Of a DNA stretch of 64,000 bases, positions 1 through 20,600 are shown one piece after another (within the stretch, counting starts at the first letter, position 1; every line of letters starts with the position of its first letter). The stretch spans positions 868,001-932,000 of the forward strand of contig JAMKCF010000005.1 in assembly GCA_023634235.1 (NCBI GenBank), in the 5' to 3' direction. Under the pieces are notes generated by a model. That model made no database searches and was not told the origin of the DNA. It worked only from the letters and a program-made list of their open reading frames with translations. This DNA comes from Pisaster brevispinus (lineage: Eukaryota; Echinodermata; Asteroidea; Forcipulatida; Asteriidae). Both the position numbers and the translations under genes were made by a program.

Positions 1-48
1 ATGAAAAGTCAAATAAGACAATGTTGTTTTATTTTATTTTTTTGATAG

Positions 49-8452
<8,404 letters not shown>

Positions 8453-8497
8453 AGGAGAATAGTAGTGGGAAGAAAATGATGAAAGGGTTAGTTGGGG

Positions 8498-8576
8498 TGT
8501 TTGTTTGTTTGTTTGTTTGTTTGTTTGTTTGTTCATTGGGGTTGTTGGGGTGTTTGTTTGTTTGTTTGTTTGTTTA
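8498..8576. repeat. (GTTT)n microsatellite, SINE tail
   Basis: Two runs of GTTT (about 8498-8533 and 8551-8575) separated by a short G-rich spacer. On the minus strand this is a CAAA-type tail of the SINE that follows. It lies just after the stop codon of the upstream gene, so it is probably part of that gene's 3' untranslated region. Confidence 0.8.
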
Positions 8577-8815
8577 GATGATCTTCTCGACACAGGAACT
8601 GGGCAAAGCTCCCACAAGGGGATATAAGTGCCAAGCTGAAAACATCCAATCTCTCAATATACAAACATTGGTTTAATCTATGATTATGAATTGCACAAAT
8701 GCTTATTCTAGTCATTGTAAAATCAGCGGTTAGCTTGGCCGGATTCAAACTCACAACCTTGTGAATGCAAGTCCAGCGGTCTAACTGCTTGACCATTTGA
8801 GAGGCATAGATAGAG
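8577..8815 (-). mobile_element. tRNA-derived SINE in 3' UTR
   Basis: On the minus strand a tRNA-like head is visible (TGGTCAAGCAGTTAGACCGC, then a B-box-like GAGTTTGAATCCGG at about 8738-8751). A unique body follows, ending near GTGTCGAGAAGATCATC and a (CAAA)n tail. It lies between the stop codon (8452) and the polyA signal (9530) of the upstream gene. Confidence 0.65.
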
Positions 8816-9529
8816 CCAGCCACTGTTAATGTACTATTACTGAGGAACTCTGCTGTTTTATTATTGACATTATATTTTAGTTTGTTTCTTGAGCTCTGTG
8901 CAGTTATAAAGCTGTGTGAGTCCTGTGGGGAAGTAACTCGTTGATGAGAATCCAACTCACAACCATAGAAAACATTTATTGAATGCTTAAACAGTTATGT
9001 TTGCCTGGTAACAAGTGAAAAGCTTGATTTCTGTATTTTATAAGGGGCGCTGCAGACAAAAGGAAGTCACTACTCTTGTTTAATATATATGGTATATGGA
9101 TCCTTGTACAGCTTTATCAATGTATGCTGATGTCAGTAAAAGCAAAGTGAACTTGTGCACAGAAACTTCAAGATAGCTGACTATACTTTGCACCTCGTCA
9201 TGGTTAGTGCTGTAGATTCTATTTATATTTATTCATCATATGTACAGGTTTTTAATTTATCAAGCTGTGTTAGACTTTATATATTGTATCCTAATAATAA
9301 TTTGTAAAGTTTGCTGATGTTAAAAAGTTAAATTATGAACCTGTGGGAAAAATATTCACATGGGATTTGCGAAAGTAAAGCAAATTTCTTTATGACAATG
9401 GCGCTTACTTGTAGTTTGTGTCACTTCAAATATGTCAAAAAAAAGTTTGTAAATTGGTATGCTGTTTCTATTTGAGTAACCTTGCTCATATGAATATATA
9501 TATGTAGTATATTTTTACTTTTTTTATCA

Positions 9530-9535
9530 AATAAA
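9530..9535 (+). terminator. PolyA signal of the upstream gene
   Basis: AATAAA about 1.08 kb after the stop at 8452, in AT-rich sequence. It is the first strong + strand signal downstream, apart from weaker variants. Confidence 0.5.
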
Positions 9536-9539
9536 GTGA

Positions 9540-11340
9540 GACGTGTATGCCAGTTTAAGCAAAAATAGATTTAGAATTAAATTTACAAAGTTAGGGCTAT
9601 GTTCTGATAATTTTACCATTTACATGTGGATGGAAGTTTCTAGTGTTTTGGACCAATCATTTTACAGTTCTAGTGTTCCCTTATATGTTCCTGTAGTTGT
9701 TTAACAGGCCCTTACATGAGATTTGATATCATACAAGACAAAGATATACAAAAGATAACCTTATACAGTTTGTAAGAAGTTCACATTTTGCAAACTTATC
9801 ATACTGTTGGTGGGTTTTGGTAATGATGGTTCCAAATTGAAATTCAGTGACGATATAAGTCATTTTTATACAAACTTGCTGCAAAAGCTTATGATTCTGT
9901 GAATAAAAGTAAGTTATAAGGATCAAACTTTCTTTACAGGGTCTGACTCAATGAAGTATTCATGAAACGTGTGAACTAAGGAATCATTTATCCCTCCCTT
10001 CAAGTTACTCTCCTAGACTTACACTACTTTGATCTACACCTACCATGAGTCAGGTACACTTGTTATTTCATGTGTTGTTCCAGTTATTAATATTGCATGA
10101 TGTTAATCAGAAGTCTGTTTCCTTAATTGTAATATTATTGTATATATTTAAGAGTAATACAATTAGTATACTTTTAAAAGCATGATAAAGCCATACAGAG
10201 CTAATACGGATTTAATCACATGATGCAAAACTGTGAACAAGCATTGTAAAAGATGGGAAAACTTTCAGTATTGAAGAGACAGTTCAAAATAAGGCAGCAG
10301 AATTAGGCAGAAGGAAGTTGAAAAAGACAACTATTTAGGATAGTTTTGAAATTTCACTTTAATTCTGAAGTTTGGAGAGAAAAAAACACAATTATGTCAA
10401 TGTTTGCCGTGCTGAAGGCTTGAGGTGTGGTACTCTATTTAGGGAATGTAAATTGACTTGGTTCTGATAAAACTTTAAACCAAGGTTCACACATGGTTCA
10501 TTTTGACAAGAATTGTTTATTTTTTTATTGCAATTCTTCCTCTGCCTATTCTTGTTTGATAGATTTGATGAACATCTCACAAAATATTTAAGTTCATGAC
10601 CATTGGTGTTGTACAGAGAAGCAGTTTATTTTTCATCTTAGTAATGGATGAAGAAGATTGCTGGAGCATATGATTGTAGTCAATAAATTAACGAGGAACA
10701 AATGAAATACATTTTTGATGTTTGTTGATGTTTTACCACGTCTGTCTTCCTGTGGAAGGGTTTTTCTATTTAGCCAAAAATTGACCTCACAAAGGATAAC
10801 TGAACTAATATTCACAAAATTTAATTTTCATTCTTGACCATTGCACAAATTTAAAATGGCACTGAAAAATCTTGCTTAGTATAAACAATCAACCAGCTAT
10901 GTCATGTTTAATGAATGCTGTTTGTCAATACATTGTGCTAAAGTTGCTTAGCACTAAAATTACTAAGCTCCATTTTCTGCTTAGCGTCATGAAACGGGTC
11001 AATGTTGTGTACACGAGTCAATTATGGGAATGTAATGTATAGTTATAGACCTTCCAATTGAAACTGCGCTTGTTGGCATGGACAGCCGAATGTTAACAAA
11101 ACATTCAATCGTGTTAGCAGATGTTGTGACAAAATTCAACATTTCTGCAAACTGTCAATTAAAAAACATACATCACATGATTGGTTGCTTTGTATCCAAC
11201 AAATTAAACACTGTTTTGCACATATTTTGTGTTACTTTGTTACAAACTGTTGTGTCTGTTTTTACTTTGCATTTATGGCTTTCCACAGTTATCCAACCTT
11301 TTTCCCACGGGGCAGCGCTCTTTTCGTTCCCTCTATCCCA
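9540..11340. other. Intergenic stretch, no gene seen
   Basis: AT-rich sequence with stop codons in all frames at short intervals. I see no exon-like ORF with flanking splice sites. Around 10930-11000 there are GCTTAGC-type words resembling the dispersed repeat at 16035-16320. Confidence 0.6.
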
Positions 11341-11399
11341 ACGCTATATGATAGAACTCTTGGTGCGCGTACGTGACTGAACGCTCTCATTGTGCGCAG

Positions 11400-11683
11400 T
11401 CAAGTGCGCCTACGTCATCTCCAAGTCGCCGACACTGGAGTTACGTCACAATGTTGTCCTAATTTTCTATACATTTGATTGGCTAAAAGATTGAATTATT
11501 CGTGTTATCTAGCCAACCTTTGTTTCGTCATCATAATTTACAGCAAGTGCGTTATGTCATGTATTTGTCTGCAAACATTTTTACAAAATACAAAACAACA
11601 GAATGTAGAAAAGTCAACCATGGAGGAAGAAAACCAGTCATACTGTCATAATAAATACTGACGTTTGAAGGAAGTATTTAAAC
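11400..11683 (+). promoter_or_regulatory. Candidate promoter/5' UTR of the sAC-like gene, with CRE-like half sites
   Basis: The region before the start codon is locally GC-richer (GTGCGC, CGTACGTGA, GTGCGCAGTC). It holds CRE-like half sites TACGTCAT (11411-11418) and TTACGTCA (11441-11448). An in-frame stop TGA at 11666-11668 lies 15 bases upstream of the ATG at 11684. The transcription start is not visible to me. Confidence 0.35.
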
Positions 11684-14600
11684 ATGAAGAAGAAAGGTAG
11701 GTTTTCATGTATGACGAGGAATTTGTTAAATGTTTAGTTGGCGGACACTTTTTTCTTAATTTTTTTGTTCACTGACTTGTTCACTTAGCATCACACTCAA
11801 CTTTAAAATTCAGCAATTTGACTTGAGTGCATTTTTATTGTATTTTAGGGTTGGTAAACGTGTTTAAAAGCAGGTTTCGATACTTTTCTTTCCCTACCTG
11901 TACATACTAGTTATCAATCTGAAAGGCCGAAAATTAAATGAGTTTAACTTAATAAAATTATTTTTTAAAAACGAAGCCTCGAGTCGAGTTCAAGCACTTG
12001 AAGCTGGACGGAACGTAACTTTACAACACAAGCGCTGAGCAGTATCCGTCAGTTTGTACCAAACTACAGTGCCGCCGCAGTAACACAGTGTAAATACTCG
12101 TCGGTAACATTTCAGGATACATAGGCTACGGAATGACATCCGTCTGTGGGTGATGCACAAATTCGTCCAGGACATACCGGCCGAGAATAAAAGTGCAGCT
12201 TTTTGTACTGTAGTGTAGGCAATATGTGCACATAGAATTATTAGCATTAAAACAAATGTTACCTTTTGCTTTTCTTATGTTGAATCCCCATCCTTTTAAA
12301 ATCAGATGATGCATTGCAGGAGTTGGTGGCACATCTTCCCAATCTTGTTATTGATGCTGCCAAGGGACTCAAACACCTCCCTGCCGTCCAAAAACTCAAT
12401 GGAATTCTCATGTTCCTTGACATCTCAGGTAATGAAATAACACATTCCTTAGGATAGCCTCTTAAAAAGTCTTACACTGTAGGCCCGTAGTAGTAGAGAC
12501 CAATTTCAATTCATCATTTATTTATTTACGCACACAGGTGCACACAATCGCAAAAAAATTAATAAAATACAAAATAAAGTCTATACCACTACTCCACTAG
12601 ACCCCACAAAACAGTAACAATTGTCCCGTTAGCCTCCCCCACCCACCCCCAAAAGAATATAACAGTTATTACCTATAAAAGAGTAACTGGCACAAGTTAC
12701 CTCCATGTATCCAATATAATAAGGGAATAAAAGATTGGCGACTCATTCTTAAACGGCCATTTAAAACCGGCAGGGTTGTGGACGTGCGATAAAGGCCCGG
12801 CACGACTCTGCAAGGTTTTAAACGGCCGTTTAAGAACGAGTCACTTCTCTTTTATTCCCATTCATGCCCTTTTGTTAAAAAGCGAAAAAATGTTATAGAC
12901 AATCTGTGACAATTTGCTTCGCACAGAATTTTCGAAGTTTGTACATTTTCAAAAACTTTTTAAAGTTACATGTATGTTTGGTGTGCGTTGGGTTGTGTGT
13001 ACGCGCGTGTAAAAATAGATTACGCGCTGGTACTAAATAGCTATATATTGCGTTCTGCGTAATTGAATTGCCATACATGAGCTTGCGCGCCCAACCTGCA
13101 AAGCCAGCTGGTCTTAAACAGCTCCAGGTGGTCTTTATCAGCCGTTTAAACACCCCCACATGACATGCTCTCCACCAATAGGAATAGCGAAACTGTCTGG
13201 GGTATTTATGAATAACTGATTATGTATTATTATTTACCAATACCATGAAGATATTTATTGAACATCCAATACCAAAAGAAACGTGTTGGACAAGACATTG
13301 AACGTGTTTACAGTGATTCTATTTAATAGTTTGTTTAGCATTAAAATCCCTAATGTAGCTCATAAATTTAAATGTGTAACTGAACGATCGGTTTTTAACC
13401 AAGTAACCGACACAGGCTAAGTTCTGACTTATCTCATTTTGAACTGGTAAAAATAAAAATAACATCCATGCCGCCCCTAAAAGGAAGTGGGTGGGGTCGC
13501 TAAACATGTATTTTTTTTACTTTGACTAATGTACACTTTATTGAAGAATGGTAGTTTTGCACCTGATTTTTGGGCAATGTGTGCGGCTTTTTAGGTGGGT
13601 TATAATTATGACTATCAACTGGAAAGAAATTATTAAATATGGCTTGGAGGACTTTTTGTTGATATTTATTGATAAAAAACGATTTTGCCTTTTCAGGTTA
13701 TCAAAATGTTGTCAATCATTCTGAAAATGGGTCACCAAAGAGAGGTTCTGCACTTAACTATAGCTTTAGTCCACACACAGCCCCAATAGGTGCCCAGTAG
13801 GGGGAAGAAATCTACATTTTGTACTCTTTGGGGTAGGGGTCATGTATTGAAATTCTGTATGCTTCTGAAAAATGTGATCATTTTGAGCTATCCCTTACAC
13901 AATCTTAACTGAACAACTTTTATTTATTTATTTATTTCTATGTGTTTTTATTCCATGCAATAAATACAAAAGAAATAGTACAGGCCCTATAGTCCCTACA
14001 ATACTGTCATAGTGTGCATAGTTATTACAAAAATTTCTGTATGAATAGTAATGTAACCTTTACTTGAACTTTCTTATAATGCATCTAGTTCACCTCAACC
14101 TCAACCTGTGATGTGGACACCAAAGTCTTTAAAGTATTAATCTTCAAATTACAGGTTTCACTGCACTTTGTGAGGAGTTTACACAGCGAAAGCATGGTGT
14201 AGATGAACTGACTAAAACTCTCAATGACTACCTGGGTCAGATAGAAGATTTGGTCCTCAAAGCAGGGGGTGATGTCATTGAATTTGCAGGTAGATTTTTG
14301 TCACTTTTCTATTTTCAGTTTTGTTGACTTGCTGTATGTGGCCTTCAGATTGGTCCATTTTGTTTCACTGGATTCTCAAACCCCTCTCCTCTCCATAGGC
14401 CTCCCTTATGTCAGTTAATTGTAGGGGTACGCTGTTGCTTTTGTGAGGCAATATTGCACAGTTTTTCCCAACAAAGATGTGTTGATCAAAGTGATTGGAA
14501 TCCAAGTACTTTGGCCACCAAGTGAAATGATCTACATCAGTTGTTAATTTCAGGTGTTACTTATATGTTATAGGTGATGCAATGCTTATTCTGTGGGATG

Positions 14601-17600
14601 TAGCATCTGCTGAGGCCAATGTGACAGCCATCGCTAAGGCTATCATTTGCTCAAGAAAGATCATGAAGACATGCAATAACTGGGATACACAGGTTGAGGT
14701 ACAACTTGGTGTTAAGATTGGTAAGCAATATCCAATATACCAATACTGAATGCATGTGAGTCTGTTGTTGCAGAATATAATCATGAGGTAAAATCTGGAC
14801 TTTCCCTTTTCACGAGGCAAAGCTGAGTGAAATGGAAAAGCCAGATTGCACCAGGTGAGTATATTCTGTGACAAATGCATTGTCACAGAATTTGTTTTGG
14901 TATAACTCACACATACATCCTTGTCATTTGAAAATTGTTAAATCACAAAAAGACTTGGAAACTCATTCAACCCCACACTCTGAAAACTCTTACAATCCTT
15001 TATAAATAATATGGATGACTTCATGCAGACACCAACCTTGTCCACCGTGACACAACCTTGCCTTGTTTGGACAAACGAGTGTGAATGATTGTTTTTGGAA
15101 TGCTTAGAATTAAGCAAGGAAAATCAATTTACCAGTCCTGTATTTATTTCCATATACGACAGTACAACGGTCCAAATAAATACATGGCAAGCGGCAGTAA
15201 ATACATGGCAAAAAATGGATGACAAGACGCATTCTGTAACAAGTTATTGATTGACAAAGCTCATATGTTAAAGGCATCTAGAAGGTGGGAGAGGTTTTAA
15301 ATCATGTCATAGTAGCCCAAACCCCAAAGCACTGAATGAATGTTCAACATGAACTACATGAATGGCATAGCACATTGTAGTCAACTATTCTCAACTGTAG
15401 AGTTTGATTTAATAGGACTGGATGGCATCGTGCATTACATTATTACAGGCCTGTCAGCAGGTGAGATATTCATCACCTATGTGGGCAGCAAGTCTACTCG
15501 TTTGTTCTCAACCAGTGGTCAAGCCGTCATTGATGTCAACTTAGCCGAGAATTACTGTAAGAAAGGAAGCATCATTCTATCACCATCTGCCTGGTCTTAT
15601 TGCCCAGAACGGAAAGGGATGAACGTGGAGAAGCTTGAAGAGGGACATGTAAAGGTCAGCTTAGTATATTATATTTGATTTCTTACGCCAAATTAATTAT
15701 GTTATGGAAAGATGGAATTGTAGCAAGGTTTTTGAGATTCATTCAAATATTCATTGGCAGAATGAGTTATTCCTTTTCCTGGTTAGTTCTTAAACATTTT
15801 AAAGGTGGGATGTGGCAACATTCATAAATAAATGTGTTTTAATATAACAGAGAACATTTTGAATACAATGTAGTCAACATGAGAGTGAACCATTTAACTA
15901 CTGGTAGAAGTACTGTTGCAGTGGTGTAACCAGACATTTTCATCAAACCATTCATTTGTGAATTTATTCAATCTCATTTGGAGGTGGGGGCAAGGGTTCT
16001 GTGTGGGGAGTGGGGGCTCCTGCCCACTCTGCCCCATCCCACCCTGGGGCCATTTTCATGGCGCTGCTTAACGGTAAGCAAATTATTGTGCTAACTATAG
16101 CAGAAATATGTGCTTAAGCGTAAGTAAGGTAAGCAAGAACATTAGGCAGCCAGCTTGCGCGTTCACCATGGATTTGCATTGTTCTGTCATTCATTTTCAT
16201 ACAGTAAGCACTGAAGGTTAGCATGCCTCTTTTTGTGCTTACGGTTAGCAGCGCTATAAAAATCGAAATCGCACAGTAAGCACAAAATCGGCCGTTAGGC
16301 AGCTCTATGTAATTGAGCCATGGTAATGCCACTGTACTTTTGTAATGGACCCTCCAAGAGAGCATTTTATTTTATGTAGTGTGACAAATTAAGTCAGTTT
16401 AACAGTGAGTTGTTGTAATTGATTTGTAGGTTCTTAACCTCAGGAAAACCTGGGCAGAGACTGAGTTGGCAAAAGGTTTGTTGACATCACATGATTTCCC
16501 AAGTTGATTATTTAGTTTCAAGGATTATCTGTCTGTTGGAAAATGAGCAGATCATATTGTTTTTATTTGCATAATCACTGTTTGAAACTTTGCATGGTGT
16601 GGAAAATAAGAAGTAACTATAAATAGTAAACTTGCGGGTACAACCATGTGTAAATCTCTTTTGGGAGGAGTGTTGGCTCTAAAAAGAGCCAATGTGGTCT
16701 TGATGTTTCCAACAGTATACTCTGCTCGTCAATGTTGTACCCCAATTTCGTTTTTAACACAATAAATATTAGTTGAATGCTTACAACTTGCCCCCATTCA
16801 CCAAATCTTTACTAAGTGGATCAACTAAATATGACTTAACAGGAGAAAACTTTGAACTTTGTTTTAGCAGAGGTAAACAGAACATGTTTTTTCTATTTTT
16901 CCACAGAAGAACCACCACAGGTTCAATTGAAACACAAGGTATGTCATAAAAATATCCCTACGAGTTTAATCATGTATTGTAACATGTCAAGGGGAGTGGT
17001 TGTGCATCAGGTACAAGTTTCCCAAAATAATTTACTCTCCTGTGTAGGTTATTAATTAATTTGTATTGAGCGAAGGTCTTCAATTACTCTCTCTAACATA
17101 ATTCTTCCTTTGAAAAACTGGAAAAAGTTCATTAGATAAGAGTCCAGTTTAGAATTACTACTTTTACAAACTAATGACGTTAAATGTTTTGAATATCTTA
17201 GGCTCTTGGTGAGATTCCACTGCTACGCCATCTTAACCTGAAAAATGGTAAGTCTCTGATGTTTTTTTGTGAATTATAGTTATGTAGATCATTATATTAG
17301 CATGTGTGTGTGTATGACTAATGGCTATGGACAAATTCATATACAGACATGCTGATGTGGCTCATTTCAAAGGCCATCTTGTCAGTTGCTAATGCCATGA
17401 TGCTTATGTTTCATGTTTGAATTGTTGTGATTTCTTTCCTCATTTGGGACATGTACACTGGTTTTTTAACAACAGTTTTATGTGTGTTTTTTTTTCAGTT
17501 CACAAACAGGACTTGCGTCCTTTTATTGCTGCTCCAGTTATACAAAAGGTATGATAAGTGCATTCATTCAAAAATCCGTTTTAATTTTGCGGCTCGAAAT

Positions 17601-20600
17601 TTGGAAAATCCGCAAGACTGTAGGACTTGTTACTCTAAATTTTTACTGGACCAGAAAGTGTTTCAGAAGACCAGAATCGAAAAAATATTTCTGCAGAATT
17701 TAACATATAAACTGTTTATATTTGAACTAGCAGTAAGAGAAGATTGATTTAATTTGTATTATAGGCAAGTATATTGGTACTCAACAGAATGGAAGATACT
17801 TATTAGACTCAAAGTCAACATTTGAACATATTATACCGGTGAGGTATTCAATTGAAGAACACAAGACAGTCAGACTTATCCAGTCCTGAGTTTACTGGTT
17901 CGATGCTAAAATCACTGGCCTCAGGCCTGCAGTCCAATGTTAATTTTGAGCCCTGAATTTTCTTATAAACTTAAGCAACAAAAGCTCTGCTCTCGTTCCA
18001 AATAAAGCTCAGTTCCCAGCAATTATACATTTTCTTGTTGTATTTTGTTTATTTGATATAAGGTGGATGATTTCCAGCCTATGGAGTATTTGTGTGAGAT
18101 GAGAGACGCCACTGTAGTGTTCATAAATCTTTCCTTGGACCATGGGCATGACCATAGTCGCTGCATACAAGGATTATATGATGGCGTCTCTTCTGCTGTG
18201 GTACAGTTTCAAGGTAAGATGAGGATTTTAATCCAGCTTTAAACTATTTCTGTGGCATCACTTTGTTAATGCAAATTATGTGGATTATTTTTGTGACTCT
18301 AAATTCAACTGTACAAATCAACACACCCCTGTTGATTTTTTACAAACTAAAGTGAATTAATCAGAAGAAAAATTTCTTTCCACAAGCAAAACAAATTAAT
18401 GAGTAGATAACCAACTCTACACAGATACAATTGGTAAAAGTTATTTTATACAAACTGATCAATAACAAGATGATCAAAGTTACTTTGGCGTACTAACGTT
18501 AATGATAATATAAAATGTATGGCTGTCTGCTATGAGGATGCAAGTTCTCCTGAATTGAATTGGTAGCGATGCTATTTGAATGTCCAACAGAGCCATTTGC
18601 AGTACTGAGAGCTTTGCTGATTGCCTCTCTGTGTTCATTTGTTGATTTTTCCAGCAGCCTACTTATTTTTTCCAACAGTGTCAAACCTAGAACCTCCTTG
18701 TGTCGTAGTTTAAAGGTCAAAGTCGTCCCCAAGTTCTAAAAGAATTTTTGCAGCTTGGAGAGCATTTTCACCAAAGTCTGAATTTGAGTCGAGGCAAAAC
18801 CAGAACTGTCGTTGTCTGACATGACTTTTGTTTGTATGTTTGGCAGGTACACAAAACTGATCGATCACCCTGCACTTTATGTGAACGCATGAGTAATCTT
18901 ACAAATCTACACTTATTATTGAGACTACAATGTTCTTTACAGCAAAAGTACATTAAAATGTCTACTGTAAACGGTGCTTTTTGATTTTTTTGCGAAAGCC
19001 CAACATAAGTAGTGTAAACTGACTTCAAGTTTTTGTGTTTATTATTCAGAGCTAACTAATTTGTGTAACCCTTATCAATCCTCTTTCCTCAACATGTTTT
19101 AATTTCAGTTTCCTGATTTTCAGTGTTTTTGTTCTTTTTGGGGTGCTTTAACATTTTAAACTTTGTTTTCTTATGTAGGAGTAATCAATAAGATCTTTGA
19201 GTTTGATAAGGTGAGTTAACTTAGTTTGGATGGAATCATACAGTACATTAAATTATTTCAATCTTTCACACATATTGCATTTCTCATTCTTAATGTTGTT
19301 TCCTTGTGTTGTTTGGTATTGATGTTGTATGTTTTTAATTACAAAACATAGGTTCACATTTTTTTGCTCAGTTTTTTTTTATGAGATTAAATTTAAGAAG
19401 CAATAAGTGCAAACTTTGAACACTGACAGGGTACTAGTTTCCTGGTGCTGTTTGGTCTGCCTGGTTTCAAGCATGAAGATGAAGTAAGCCATGCCTTGCA
19501 ATGCTCCAGTCAGATAATGACAACATTGAATGATATGATTGAAGTCAGGTAAGGTAACTTATTCATATTGTCTTGCCTTGAAGGGTTTGACATTTCTTTA
19601 TGAATTGACAAGTTCAGTCAGCTGCTCCACATCATCATTTGGCTGCGGAGCAGGGCACTACAAGCATCCTCCAATTACTGCAATCTTGGGCAAGTGTTGC
19701 GATTTGTTCTGCTCGCAGCATGCCTCCAAGCAGGTGTTGAACATATTTTTAGAAATAATGTGCATTGCCTTCCTGGTCTCCTTTTCACATAGGCTGGTGT
19801 ATATAGGGCAACTTCTCCACATCATTCATGAGAAATCTCTCATATTAAATTTATGTAAATTTCTGTATGCATAAATCATTTTGTATGATTATTTGAATGG
19901 TTTAATTGTTGTTGTTTTGGTGTCCTCTCATATATCTCATCATATTGCACATAAACATTGATTGTGGAAATCTTTGTAATTTTGTCTAGGCAAGTGTCGG
20001 TGGGTGTAACAACAGGCAAGGTATTCTGTGGGGTCGTAGGTCATCCAGAACGACATGAGTATACTGGTAAGTACCTATGTTGGTTTTTTGTTTATTAAGG
20101 CTGCAATAAGTTTGCATTAGTGACCGACAGATGGTAAAGAAACTGTATTCAAATTAACACTTTCTTAAACAGTGTCAAATTGTAACTATTTTGTTAATTG
20201 ATATTGTTCAGAAAATAGTGTTACTTTTTAGTTAATGTTGCCAAGAATATAACCCCAAATTGAATAAAATTGAATTGATGATTAGTATTTTGTTGTCTTT
20301 GCTGTATTTGTGTACCAGTTATTGGTCCTAAAGTGAACATGGCAGCCCGTCTAATGATGAATTATCCAGGGAAGTTATCTTGTGATGAGGAGACCCACCA
20401 TCGCTCATCTCTTGACACGTCTCACTTCCATGATCTACCTGAGATCAAACTCAAAGGCATGGACAGTCCTGGACCTATCTCAGAATACATTGAATCAGCT
20501 ACGTAAGTACAAGGTTTCAACGTTTTAGTGGATCATAGTATTGCAGAGAAAAATGTTATCGTCATTACATGAAAGTAACACATTGGGGCCTTGAGTTGAA

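Noticed and set aside
13921..13950. TTTA-rich tract in intron 2
   Set aside because: Ordinary low-complexity sequence.
18499..18830. Minus-strand ORF in intron 10 (LLEKISRLLEKSTNEHREAI), with MSDNDSSGFASTQIQTL upstream in another frame
   Set aside because: It looks protein-like but needs a frameshift, has no clear splice sites and matches no family I know; possibly a processed pseudogene fragment.
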